A DNA stretch of 9,060 nt, taken from assembly GCA_030620925.1 (NCBI GenBank), contig JAUXIQ010000054.1:1-9060 (forward strand), written 5' to 3'. The stretch is from JAUXIQ01 sp030620925 [NCBI: Nitrospinota bacterium]. Its GTDB lineage: Bacteria > JAUXIQ01. Below, one piece after another: positions 1 through 6,106 of the stretch (position 1 is the stretch's first letter; the number at the start of each line of letters is the position of its first letter). The notes beneath the pieces are model-generated. The model was not told the origin of the DNA, made no database searches, and saw only the letters and a program-made list of their open reading frames with translations. Made by a program: the position numbers and the translations under genes.

Positions 1-22
1 CAGGGTCAGCGTAGAGAGATAA
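1..22 (+). CDS. possible 3' end of upstream gene (GspL/PilN-like by position only)
   Basis: The second reading frame ends in a TAA stop at 20-22 after six codons (RVSVER). The gene before a GspM/PilO homologue is usually gspL or pilN, so this could be its last codons, but six residues cannot identify a family. The frame starting at base 1 stays open until the TAG at 181-183, yet its translation overlaps the next gene and looks non-coding. The bases from 23 to the next start hold no other gene that I can see. Confidence 0.3.
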
Positions 23-87
23 TCGGAAACGATTGCTTCGGCGAACCGGAAAGGGGAATGGAACATCAACAGGCGGTTAGAGAAAAT

Positions 88-94
88 GGAGAGG
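88..94 (+). promoter_or_regulatory. ribosome binding site deciding the TTG start of gspM
   Basis: The purine-rich GGAGAGG lies four bases before the TTG at 99. No ATG or GTG is available in this frame because a stop (TAG, 78-80) lies just upstream. The ATG at 86 is in another frame and ends after seven codons. Confidence 0.5.
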
Positions 95-98
95 TGCC

Positions 99-659
99 TT
101 GGCCATTAACAAACGTGATAGAACGGCCATCAAATTGGGGGTGGCCGTCGTGGCCGCTCTCCTGCTTTACCTGTTGGCGGTAGAGCCCTGGGTTGAGAGG
201 CAGCAGCGTGTAAGGGATCAGTTTGAGGCCAAGACTATTCTTCTTCAAAAATACCGGAGCGTGTTGAGCCAGCGTGAGACGCTGGAGGAGGAGCTGGAGC
301 TGCTGAAAGGCACGCTGGACAACCTGGAAGGCAAGCTGCTGGGGGGCAAAAAACCTCCACTGGCCGCGGCGGAGCTGCAGAAAATCCTCAAATCGGCCGC
401 CGAGCAGGCCGGTGTTAAAATTGTGAGCGAGCGCATCCTCGATCCCGTGGTGCGGGGCCATTACATGGAAGTTCCCGTGGAGATAAACATTAAGTGCAAC
501 GTAACCAAGTTTGCACTGCTCCTTTTCGAGATAGAGAAGTCCCCCAAGTACCTTTCAGTAAAAGAGATGAACGTGAGGGGAGACCACAGGTTAAACCCCA
601 AGGAAGTGAGCGGAAAACTGGTAATCACAGGCCTCATAAGGAACCCGGAGTCGATTTGA
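99..659 (+). CDS. gspM: type II secretion inner-membrane protein M (GspM/PilO-like)
   Basis: This 186-residue protein has the GspM/PilO layout. A short basic N-terminus (KRDR) is followed by one membrane helix at about residues 12-29. A heptad-like, Glu/Leu-rich coiled coil runs over about 32-80, then a compact alpha/beta domain at about 88-182 that fits the ferredoxin-like fold of the family. Proteins of this type are bitopic inner-membrane parts of the secretion platform; they pair with GspL (PilN) and help couple the cytoplasmic ATPase to pseudopilus assembly. The start is TTG with a purine-rich ribosome site. The two genes that follow encode GspC-like and GspD proteins, which supports the assignment. 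PilO of a type IV pilus is the main alternative; the fold is shared, and I favour GspM because of the neighbours. The family rests on architecture and context, since this fold has few fixed motifs. Confidence 0.75.
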   Translation: MAINKRDRTAIKLGVAVVAALLLYLLAVEPWVERQQRVRDQFEAKTILLQKYRSVLSQRETLEEELELLKGTLDNLEGKLLGGKKPPLAAAELQKILKSAAEQAGVKIVSERILDPVVRGHYMEVPVEINIKCNVTKFALLLFEIEKSPKYLSVKEMNVRGDHRLNPKEVSGKLVITGLIRNPESI

Positions 660-741
660 TACGGATACAGGATATAATAAAGACCACCTTGGGATATTGT
701 CGTTTCATGAGCGATAAAACATGCTTAATCGGCGGTGAACC

Positions 742-1473
742 ATGCGGGGACTGATATTCAGCATCATAATATCTGCCGTTGCCTTCTTCGGAGGTTTCCA
801 TTTGCACCAATACCTCTCTCCTGAGAGCTATCTCCTCCGAATAGATTTGGAACAACCACGCCGAACAACAGATAGCGGCCCCAAGAACCATTTCCTCGAC
901 CCGGGCTCAATCCATTTCAGCAATTATAAGGTTATCAGCCAGAAGAACCTGTTCAGACCGGAGCGTAAGGAATGGATTCCTCCCCCGAAAGTCGATAAGC
1001 CGCCGCCCAGGAAGCCGGTAAAAGCCAAACCCAAAACGCCGCCGCCCCGGCTGACCCTTTACGGCACCATTATCTATGGAGAGAATGTCAGGATAGCCAT
1101 AATAAAAGGGGGCGGAAAGGGAGGCTCTCCCGGGCAGAAGAGGAATTATCGTCTGGGTGAGTATATATCAGGCTACCTCATACAGGAGATAGGCGAGGAT
1201 AAGGTGTTGCTGGTCAAGGAAGATGATAAAATCGAGCTGAAGCTCAGAGAGGGGAAGACCCTGCGGGCAACGCAGCCGGGCCGCACCAAACAGAAGCGGC
1301 AGGTAAGAAAACCTTCCCCTGCAGCGGTGAAGAAAGGCTCCCCGGGGAAAAAAGCGAGCGAAGGACCTGAACGAATAGTGGTCAAGGGGCCCGGAGGAAA
1401 GGAGATAGTGAAGAGAAAGAAGGTGATTCGCACCCCATTCGGCCCTAAAACCATTTACATTGAGGAGAGATAA
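742..1473 (+). CDS. gspC: type II secretion protein C-like (GspC/PilP family HR domain) with basic C-terminal tail
   Basis: This 243-residue protein begins with a membrane anchor (about residues 3-20) and continues with a periplasmic stretch. The segment NLFRPER (69-75) is the kind of motif that opens the homology region of GspC and PilP. A Pro/Lys linker at about 80-103 leads to a beta-rich domain at about 104-172 (LTLYGTI, RIAII, YRLGEYISGYLI, KVLLV), the HR domain that contacts the secretin's N0 domain. GspC usually ends in a PDZ domain or a coiled coil. Here residues 175-243 are instead very basic and low in complexity up to about 208, followed by a short strand-like end (IVVKGPGGKEIVKRKK, TPFGPKTIYIEE). 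The gene starts 82 bases after gspM, with a modest GGTGA ribosome site close to the ATG. The secretin gene follows. PilP is the alternative, but no lipobox is present, which favours GspC. Confidence 0.72.
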   Translation: MRGLIFSIIISAVAFFGGFHLHQYLSPESYLLRIDLEQPRRTTDSGPKNHFLDPGSIHFSNYKVISQKNLFRPERKEWIPPPKVDKPPPRKPVKAKPKTPPPRLTLYGTIIYGENVRIAIIKGGGKGGSPGQKRNYRLGEYISGYLIQEIGEDKVLLVKEDDKIELKLREGKTLRATQPGRTKQKRQVRKPSPAAVKKGSPGKKASEGPERIVVKGPGGKEIVKRKKVIRTPFGPKTIYIEER

Positions 1474-1632
1474 TAGTATAAAATTGTGGTCTCTTTATTA
1501 TTAAAATGTCAGGGCCCGTACGTTCAACACACCAGGGCGCCGATGGGCCCTCGTGAAGTCGTGCGCGGGGCCGGAGGATTATCAGGAAAAAGAGACGATA
1601 CGAAATACTAACTTTGCGCGTAAGGATTAAAT
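1474..1632 (+). other. 159-base gap between gspC-like gene and gspD
   Basis: The first 35 bases are AT-rich and contain TATTAT (1496-1501) and TAAAAT (1502-1507), which resemble -10 elements but lack a good -35 at the right distance. A GC-rich part with an inverted repeat follows (1511-1551). The ribosome site of gspD is AAGGA at 1622-1626, six bases before the ATG. No coding frame is apparent. The gap could hold a second promoter for the secretin gene; that is inference. Confidence 0.4.
1511..1551 (+). repeat. inverted repeat AGGGCCC / GGGCCCT
   Basis: AGGGCCC at 1511-1517 is exactly complementary to GGGCCCT at 1545-1551, with 27 bases between. A GGCGCC palindrome lies inside the loop. No T-run follows, so this is not a standard intrinsic terminator. 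It might be an RNA stem in the gspD leader or a binding site, or it may have no function. Confidence 0.4.
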
Positions 1633-3873
1633 ATGAAAAAGATTGTATCCACGGGGGTTCTTGTTTCTCTTATATTCCTCCTCGCCGCTTGCCAGAGGCC
1701 ACCATATACGCCGGCCCGCTTCAAAGGTAAAGCTGAAGCCCCGACCTCCCGGTCGGAAGCCTTGCAGCAACGGCCCGTGGTCGGGAAGAAAGAGGCCGCG
1801 CCCCGGGCCCGGGCGCAGCAAGAAAGGATGACCGCTGAGGCCCCTGCGGGCCCCCCGGAGATAAGAAGCTCTGAACGTGTGACCCGGGAGGTGTTGGAGA
1901 AAGAACCGGCTGCCAGGCGACCCGCCCCCAGGGCCGGCCGCGGCGCCGAGAGGGAAGAGGTGGGGAGAGGATACGTAGCGCTCAACTTCGATAACGCAGA
2001 TGTTTACGATTTCATTCAGAGCGTGAGTGAGATAACGGGCATCAACTACGTCGTAGCTCCCGGTGTTGCGGGTAAGATAACCGTCCAGACCTCGGGGGGC
2101 ATTCCCGTGGAGGACGTCCTGAAACTCATGGATACCATCCTGGGGGTTTATAAACTGGCCGCCGTCGAGTCAGAAGAGATTTATAAAATCGTGCCTGTGG
2201 AGCAGGTGAAAAAAGTTGGGCCTGAGATGTTTATGGGAAGAGAGATTGGGGCAGTGCCTCAGGGAGACAAGGTTATAGTGCAGATCGTGAAGCTCTACTA
2301 CCTTTCTCCGGGAAAAGCTATAGAGCTGCTCCAACCATTTGCCGGCGTGAGCGCCGAGATCATACCCTTCCCGCTGATGAATACGATGTTGATAATCGAT
2401 TCAGCCGCCAATGTCAGGCGGTTGATGGGGCTTGTAGACCTTTTTGACGTGGACCTGTTCGAAAACCTGGGGGTCGGGTTTTTCCCCCTGCAGCATATCC
2501 TCCCCTCCGAACTGGCACAAGAGCTTCAGGATATATTCGCCGCACTGGGCATCAGCAGTATTTCCGCCGGCGGCGGACTGGAGATGATCCCTTTCGACAG
2601 GCTGAATTCCCTTTTGATCATTGCCTCTACGCCTCGGTTGCTTAAGAGCGCCGAGGACTGGTTGCGGGAGCTGGATAGGCCCACTATCGACGCAGGCATC
2701 CAGACGCATGTCTATTATCTGGAGAGCGGTGATTCCGTTAATATAGCCGACATTCTGAGACAACTCTTCCTCGGCCAGGAGAAGAAGACACCTCGTCCCC
2801 CCGGCCCGCAGGCGAGGCAGCAGCGCACACCCGCACCCAAAGAGGGAGCGAAGAAAAAAGCCGCCACTCGCCCCAAAGCACCGACACCTGGCAGGTCGAG
2901 GCTTACTGAGCTTGTCAGGGGAGAGGTCAAGATAGTGGCTGATGAGGCCACCAACGCCCTGATCATTCAGGCGTCCCGCAGCGATTATAGGATCATTGAA
3001 AAGACCATCAAAGAGCTTGATCTCAGGCCCAAACAGGTGCTTATCGAGGTGCTCATCGCCGAGGTGACGCTGACCAAAGGGCTCGACTTCGGAGTGCAGT
3101 GGACGGTGGGCCACTCCAACGAGAGCAAAAGCACTCAGGGCATGGCAAAAAGCCTGTTCGTGCCCGCAGCAGGCATAACGGATATATCCGATTTTAAGGA
3201 ATTCTTCACCTCACTTGCCGCCAGCACCACCGGCTTTACCTACAGTCTTACAAGCGGTGATGAAATATTCGCGCTCCTGGATGCCCTGGCCACCGTAACC
3301 ACCGTGGATATCCTCTCCTCACCTCACATTCTGGCCTCGGACAACAAGGAGGCCACCATCAACGTGGGCGACGAAGTGCCCATAGTGACCTCGGAGCAGC
3401 TGCCGGTGGGAGTGGAGGAGACACGCTTTCGGAACATTCAATATCGACAGACGGGCATTACGCTGACCGTTACCCCGCATATAAATTCAAAGAACCTGGT
3501 GACCATGGATATTACTCAGGAAGTAAGCGAGGTGGCGGCAGCCGGTCTATCGGCTGTACAGCTGGAAACACCAACTATCAGCACGCGCGTCGTCGAGACC
3601 ACCATAGTGGTGCAAAACGGCCAGACCATCCTCATGGGAGGGCTTATTTCAAGAAACAAGCAGAAGGTGACGACCAAAGTGCCCTTGCTGGGAGATATCC
3701 CGATATTGGGCTGGCTGTTCAGGTCCTCTTCAGACACTTACGCGAGGCGGGAGCTGATCCTTCTCATCACTCCGCGCGTGATATCCAACGACGTCGATGC
3801 AGGGAGACTGACCAAAGAGTTCACCCACAGAATCGAATCCCTGAAGGAAAGAATGAAAGAGCTGAAGCGGTAG
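1633..3873 (+). CDS. gspD: type II secretion system secretin, lipoprotein form
   Basis: This 746-residue protein forms the multimeric outer-membrane channel of type II secretion. Residues 1-20 are a lipoprotein signal ending in the lipobox LAAC with Cys20; Gln21 follows, compatible with outer-membrane sorting. A charged, Ala/Pro/Arg-rich spacer covers about 21-111. The N0 domain is at about 112-192 (YVALNFDNADVYDFIQ), N1 at about 214-274, N2 at about 280-350 and N3 at about 356-465. N3 carries a basic Pro/Lys insertion at 383-423. The secretin core runs from about 466 to 718, with PKQVLIEVLIAEV, LSSPHILASDNKEATINVGD, VPLLGDIPILGWLF and ELILLITPRVI, all hallmarks of the family. A Lys/Glu-rich tail (720-746) could be the pilotin-binding or S-domain equivalent. 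Length is in the usual 650-750 range. PilQ is less likely because no AMIN domains are seen. Confidence 0.93.
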   Translation: MKKIVSTGVLVSLIFLLAACQRPPYTPARFKGKAEAPTSRSEALQQRPVVGKKEAAPRARAQQERMTAEAPAGPPEIRSSERVTREVLEKEPAARRPAPRAGRGAEREEVGRGYVALNFDNADVYDFIQSVSEITGINYVVAPGVAGKITVQTSGGIPVEDVLKLMDTILGVYKLAAVESEEIYKIVPVEQVKKVGPEMFMGREIGAVPQGDKVIVQIVKLYYLSPGKAIELLQPFAGVSAEIIPFPLMNTMLIIDSAANVRRLMGLVDLFDVDLFENLGVGFFPLQHILPSELAQELQDIFAALGISSISAGGGLEMIPFDRLNSLLIIASTPRLLKSAEDWLRELDRPTIDAGIQTHVYYLESGDSVNIADILRQLFLGQEKKTPRPPGPQARQQRTPAPKEGAKKKAATRPKAPTPGRSRLTELVRGEVKIVADEATNALIIQASRSDYRIIEKTIKELDLRPKQVLIEVLIAEVTLTKGLDFGVQWTVGHSNESKSTQGMAKSLFVPAAGITDISDFKEFFTSLAASTTGFTYSLTSGDEIFALLDALATVTTVDILSSPHILASDNKEATINVGDEVPIVTSEQLPVGVEETRFRNIQYRQTGITLTVTPHINSKNLVTMDITQEVSEVAAAGLSAVQLETPTISTRVVETTIVVQNGQTILMGGLISRNKQKVTTKVPLLGDIPILGWLFRSSSDTYARRELILLITPRVISNDVDAGRLTKEFTHRIESLKERMKELKR

Positions 3874-3945
3874 ACAAGATAGCAGGATAAATGATGTCTC
3901 TCGCAGTACAGGATAAGACGCACGATTCACCCTGAGTAATAGGTT

Positions 3946-4878
3946 ATGAGAACCTTGATCACCGGTGGAGCGGGTTTCCTGGGTTCACACTTATGTGATT
4001 ATCTGTTGGATAGGGGGCACACGATTGTATGTGTTGATAACCTCATTACCGGCAGTACCCATAATATAGCCCACCTGGCCGGAAATAAAAACTTCAGTTT
4101 TGTCGAGCACGACGTTACGGAGCCTATATCCGTTAAGGGACCGTTCGATTATGTGCTCCATTTCGCTTCTCCCGCCAGCCCCATGGATTATGGTAAATAC
4201 CCCCTGGAAACTTTGATGACAGGGTCTTTGGGGACGCGAAACACGCGGGAATTATCTCTGGAGGGAGGGGCGCGCTTCATGCTGGCTTCCACGTCCGAGG
4301 TATACGGTGATCCGCTGGAGCACCCTCAGCGGGAAGACTATCACGGCAACGTCGATATCACGGGCCCCAGAGCCGTATACGACGAAGCCAAGCGCTTCGC
4401 TGAAACCATCACCATGGCTTACCACCGAAAACACCGCCTCGATGTGCGTATCGCAAGAATATTTAATACTTATGGACCCCGCATGCGGCTGGGTGACGGG
4501 AGAGTTATCCCCACTTTTATGGAACAGGCAATAAACGGGGAAGATCTCACCGTATTCGGGCGGGGCACGCAGACCCGCAGTTTCTGCTATTACCGGGATA
4601 TGGTCGAAGGCTTGTACGGCCTCTTGATTTCAGACGTGATAGAGCCGGTGAATATAGGAGACCCCAATGAGATGCCGGTGATAGAATTGGCCATGATGGT
4701 GCTCGAAATCTCCGGTGCTGGCAGCGGTATCAAGCATCTGGATCTGCCCAAAGGAGACCCCAAAATGAGGAAGCCGGATATCTCCCGGGCAAAAAATTTG
4801 TTGGCATGGGAACCCCTGACGCCCCTGGAAGAAGGGCTCACGGAAACCCTAAGCTACTTCCAGGAATTGTTAGAATAA
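3946..4878 (+). CDS. NAD-dependent sugar epimerase/dehydratase, probable UDP-glucuronate decarboxylase
   Basis: This 310-residue extended short-chain dehydrogenase closely resembles bacterial UDP-glucuronate decarboxylase (UDP-xylose synthase), which oxidises and decarboxylates UDP-glucuronate to UDP-xylose in the cytoplasm. GGAGFLG (residues 7-13) binds NAD and is followed by the acidic Asp31 at the end of the second strand. TSEVYGDP (116-123) and Tyr145-x3-Lys149 in [10 protein letters not shown] form the catalytic centre. [16 protein letters not shown] and QTRSFCY are the family's nucleotide-sugar contacts, and DPKMRKPDI (271-279) matches its C-terminal motif. Length is normal for the bacterial enzyme. 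Some usually conserved stretches differ: NTRELSLEG at 99-107, and YYRD at 215-218 where V-D-D is common. Substrate may therefore not be certain. It starts 72 bases after gspD with a weak ribosome site (AGG two bases before the ATG). UDP-xylose feeds surface polysaccharides. No other sugar gene is in view. Confidence 0.83.
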   Translation: MRTLITGGAGFLGSHLCDYLLDRGHTIVCVDNLITGSTHNIAHLAGNKNFSFVEHDVTEPISVKGPFDYVLHFASPASPMDYGKYPLETLMTGSLGTRNTRELSLEGGARFMLASTSEVYGDPLEHPQREDYHGNVDITGPRAVYDEAKRFAETITMAYHRKHRLDVRIARIFNTYGPRMRLGDGRVIPTFMEQAINGEDLTVFGRGTQTRSFCYYRDMVEGLYGLLISDVIEPVNIGDPNEMPVIELAMMVLEISGAGSGIKHLDLPKGDPKMRKPDISRAKNLLAWEPLTPLEEGLTETLSYFQELLE

Positions 4879-4890
4879 TCCGCAGGTTAA

Positions 4891-4909
4891 GGGAGGGTAA
4901 TTACCGCCC
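4891..4909 (+). other. GC stem-loop just after the sugar-enzyme gene
   Basis: GGG-A-GG (4891-4896) can pair with CC-G-CCC (4904-4909) around a seven-base loop, with one A/G mismatch. The inner GGTAATTACC is a perfect palindrome. It sits 12 bases after the stop codon, where a terminator is expected, but no T-run follows, so intrinsic termination is doubtful. Confidence 0.3.
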
Positions 4910-5021
4910 CGGTGAGGTTCGCTGCTTACTATTGCCGCGTCCTCGGAGGAGTTATGCTTGACAGCAGAATGATGTAATGCTAACCTTTAAAATGTATATT
5001 GCTGAGTTAAAATAGATTCTG

Positions 5022-5049
5022 TTGAAAAATACGAAATTATTTACATATT
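5022..5049 (+). promoter_or_regulatory. candidate sigma-70-type promoter for rpmH block
   Basis: TTGAAA (5022-5027, five of six to consensus) is followed after 16 bases by CATATT (5044-5049, four of six). This is the best-spaced pair in the AT-rich part of the leader. It would give a leader of roughly 110 bases before rpmH. The choice over the upstream TTGACA at 4958 is tentative. Confidence 0.3.
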
Positions 5050-5084
5050 TACCTGATGTTTAGTAATCGATCGGCTGCTGCACG

Positions 5085-5112
5085 ACGCGAATGAATTACG
5101 GTATATTCGTGT
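5085..5112 (+). other. stem-loop in rpmH leader
   Basis: ACGCGAAT (5085-5092) pairs with ATTCGTGT (5105-5112) over eight base pairs, one of them a G-U pair, around a 12-base loop. It would lie in the transcribed leader if the promoter at 5022-5049 is used. No known RNA family is recognised. Confidence 0.3.
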
Positions 5113-5157
5113 GATGTTGTACGGTCCCCCTTAAACAGAGTGCCTCGGTAACAGCAT

Positions 5158-5163
5158 GGGAGG
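5158..5163 (+). promoter_or_regulatory. ribosome binding site deciding the TTG start of rpmH
   Basis: GGGAGG lies six bases before the TTG at 5170. The good match and spacing fix the start at the residue where L34 normally begins (MKRTYQPS). Confidence 0.75.
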
Positions 5164-5169
5164 CGGCAT

Positions 5170-5304
5170 TTGAAGCGAACGTATCAACCTTCACGGATTA
5201 AGCGGAAAAGAACTCACGGCTTCATGGCCAGGATGAGCAGTAGGGGGGGGAGAAAGGTCCTGCAGAGGAGGAGGGCCAAGGGGAGAAAGCGGCTTACCGT
5301 ATAG
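5170..5304 (+). CDS. rpmH: large ribosomal subunit protein bL34
   Basis: The 44-codon frame starts with TTG and ends in TAG at 5302-5304. The translation begins [18 protein letters not shown] and continues [17 protein letters not shown] to KGRKRLTV, an almost textbook bL34: very basic, 44 residues, with the family's KRTYQPS start and the RGGRKVL core. It is a component of the large ribosomal subunit. The next gene is rnpA, 38 bases on, the near-universal bacterial order, and the two are probably co-transcribed. A run of eight G (5243-5250) encodes Arg-Gly-Gly in the conserved core; the frame stays intact through it. The protein is short and starts at TTG, so automated gene calling could miss it. 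Confidence 0.95.
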   Translation: MKRTYQPSRIKRKRTHGFMARMSSRGGRKVLQRRRAKGRKRLTV

Positions 5305-5342
5305 ACCATGCTTCGGGCAAGCCCCCTGGCACCAGGCAACGG

Positions 5343-5750
5343 ATGAGACCATATTCCCTTAGTAAAAAAGAGCGGATCAGGAAGAATTACGAGTTCCAGA
5401 GGGTTTATGGCCAGGGGAAGAAGGTTGTAAGCCGTTATTTCGTCATCTACTGGATGGAATCGGAAGACACCATCAGAAGGCTGGGTGTCAGTGCATCCAG
5501 GAAAATAGGTAAGGCGGTTAAACGAAACAGGGCCAAACGGCTGACCAGGGAGGTTTTCAGACGCAATAAGTATTGCTTGAGTCCCGGGGTAGACCTGGTA
5601 ATAGTGGTGCGAAAAGGCCTGGCAGAGCAAAGCTACTCGGCGATAGAGACACTTTTCATCCACGAGTTGAACCGGATAGAGCGAAGCAGAGAAAAATTTT
5701 CGCATCAAGGGACCATCTCCTTCAGTGCCGGAGCGGAAAGAAAGAATTGA
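5343..5750 (+). CDS. rnpA: ribonuclease P protein component
   Basis: This 135-residue basic protein is the protein subunit of RNase P, which assists the catalytic RNA in removing 5' leaders from pre-tRNA. The N-terminal LSKKERIRKNYEFQRVYGQGKK is typical. The signature KRNRAKRLTREVFR (60-73) is the RNR helix that contacts RNase P RNA, and RLGVSASRKIGKAV (46-59) is the strand and turn just before it. DLVIVVRKG (84-92) is the following strand. The last 20 or so residues are an extra polar tail beyond the usual 110-120 residue core. The ATG is the first possible start in the frame; the ribosome site is weak (AGG at 5334-5336). It sits between rpmH and yidD, as expected. Confidence 0.95.
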   Translation: MRPYSLSKKERIRKNYEFQRVYGQGKKVVSRYFVIYWMESEDTIRRLGVSASRKIGKAVKRNRAKRLTREVFRRNKYCLSPGVDLVIVVRKGLAEQSYSAIETLFIHELNRIERSREKFSHQGTISFSAGAERKN

Positions 5751-5795
5751 AAGTCGTCTGAAAATAACTACTGCCCTGAAAGAAAACCGGCAAGA

Positions 5796-6005
5796 ATGAC
5801 GAAAGCGTTAGTCTTTTTAATAAAAGGTTATCAGAGGTTTATTTCCTCTTTTCTCCTACCGGCGTGCAGGTTCACCCCCAGCTGTTCCTCTTACGCTATC
5901 CAGGCCCTGGAGAAGTATCGTCTGTTTAAGGGTAGCTGGCTCATCATAAAGCGCCTGTCGAGGTGTCATCCCTTGGGCGAAGGCGGTTACGACCCGGTGC
6001 CCTGA
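5796..6005 (+). CDS. yidD: membrane protein insertion efficiency factor YidD
   Basis: This 69-residue protein matches YidD throughout. The amphipathic N-terminus (about 1-22) contains GYQRFISSFLLPACRF, followed by CRFTPSCSSYA (24-34), then RLSRCHP (53-59) and the ending GGYDPVP (63-69). Cys24, Cys30 and Cys57 are the conserved cysteines. YidD is a small inner-membrane-associated protein thought to help YidC insert proteins, and its place between rnpA and yidC is typical. It lies 45 bases after the rnpA stop in the same frame. The ribosome site is poor, so translation may rely partly on coupling to rnpA; that is inference. Confidence 0.95.
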   Translation: MTKALVFLIKGYQRFISSFLLPACRFTPSCSSYAIQALEKYRLFKGSWLIIKRLSRCHPLGEGGYDPVP

Positions 6006-6106
6006 TGAGAGGTATATTAGAATTAGTTCAGGGAAGATATAAGCGAGAGATTAGTCTATTTCCATATCTTTAATTGAATGCTCTAACCTTTTTGAGGTGA
6101 GCCTTG
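6006..6106 (+). other. 101-base gap between yidD and yidC
   Basis: The stretch is AT-rich and has no coding frame. AAGATAT (6034-6040) and ATATCTT (6065-6071) form a 7-base inverted repeat with a long loop, probably not meaningful. The ribosome site of yidC, GAGGTGAG, ends the gap. Confidence 0.35.
6094..6101 (+). promoter_or_regulatory. ribosome binding site of yidC
   Basis: GAGGTGAG supports two adjacent starts, TTG at 6104 and ATG at 6107. The ATG gives MDKRALVAV, the usual beginning of YidC, and a GAGG-to-start spacing of nine bases, so ATG is preferred. Confidence 0.5.

Larger units (their letters stand above)
4879..5169 (+). other. 291-base non-coding stretch, AT-rich, leader of rpmH
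   Basis: No convincing coding frame is visible. The section 4980-5060 is clearly richer in A and T than the genes around it. It contains several promoter-like hexamers: TTGACA at 4958-4963 with TAACCT 17 bases on, and TTGAAA at 5022-5027 with CATATT 16 bases on. Two small stem-loops sit at 4891-4909 and 5085-5112. It lies between the sugar enzyme and the housekeeping block, so it probably ends one transcription unit and starts another. One near-match to a DnaA box (TTATTTACA, 5037-5045) is not enough to call a replication origin. Confidence 0.5.

Noticed and set aside
673-678. TATAAT hexamer between gspM and the GspC-like gene as a promoter
   Set aside because: The best -35-like element (TTGATA, 656-661) is only 11 bases away, too close for a sigma-70 promoter.
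2401-3114. Long open frame on the minus strand inside gspD (237 residues)
   Set aside because: It is a shadow of the strongly supported secretin gene; the translation has no family motif and an unnatural composition.
3883-3916. Direct repeat CAGGATAA (3883-3890 and 3909-3916) between gspD and the sugar enzyme
   Set aside because: Eight bases, two copies only, no associated mobile element or symmetric structure; consistent with chance.
4200-4270. Possible frameshift in the sugar enzyme where conservation drops
   Set aside because: The spacing between the flanking GSLGT and GARF motifs equals that of the family, and the other frames do not restore similarity.
5037-5045. Possible DnaA box (TTATTTACA) in an AT-rich gap next to rpmH, suggesting oriC
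   Set aside because: It is a single site with one mismatch. No cluster of boxes was seen and dnaA is not next to rpmH here.
6034-6071. Inverted repeat AAGATAT/ATATCTT between yidD and yidC
   Set aside because: Short AT-rich arms with a long loop in an AT-rich gap; a stable stem is unlikely.
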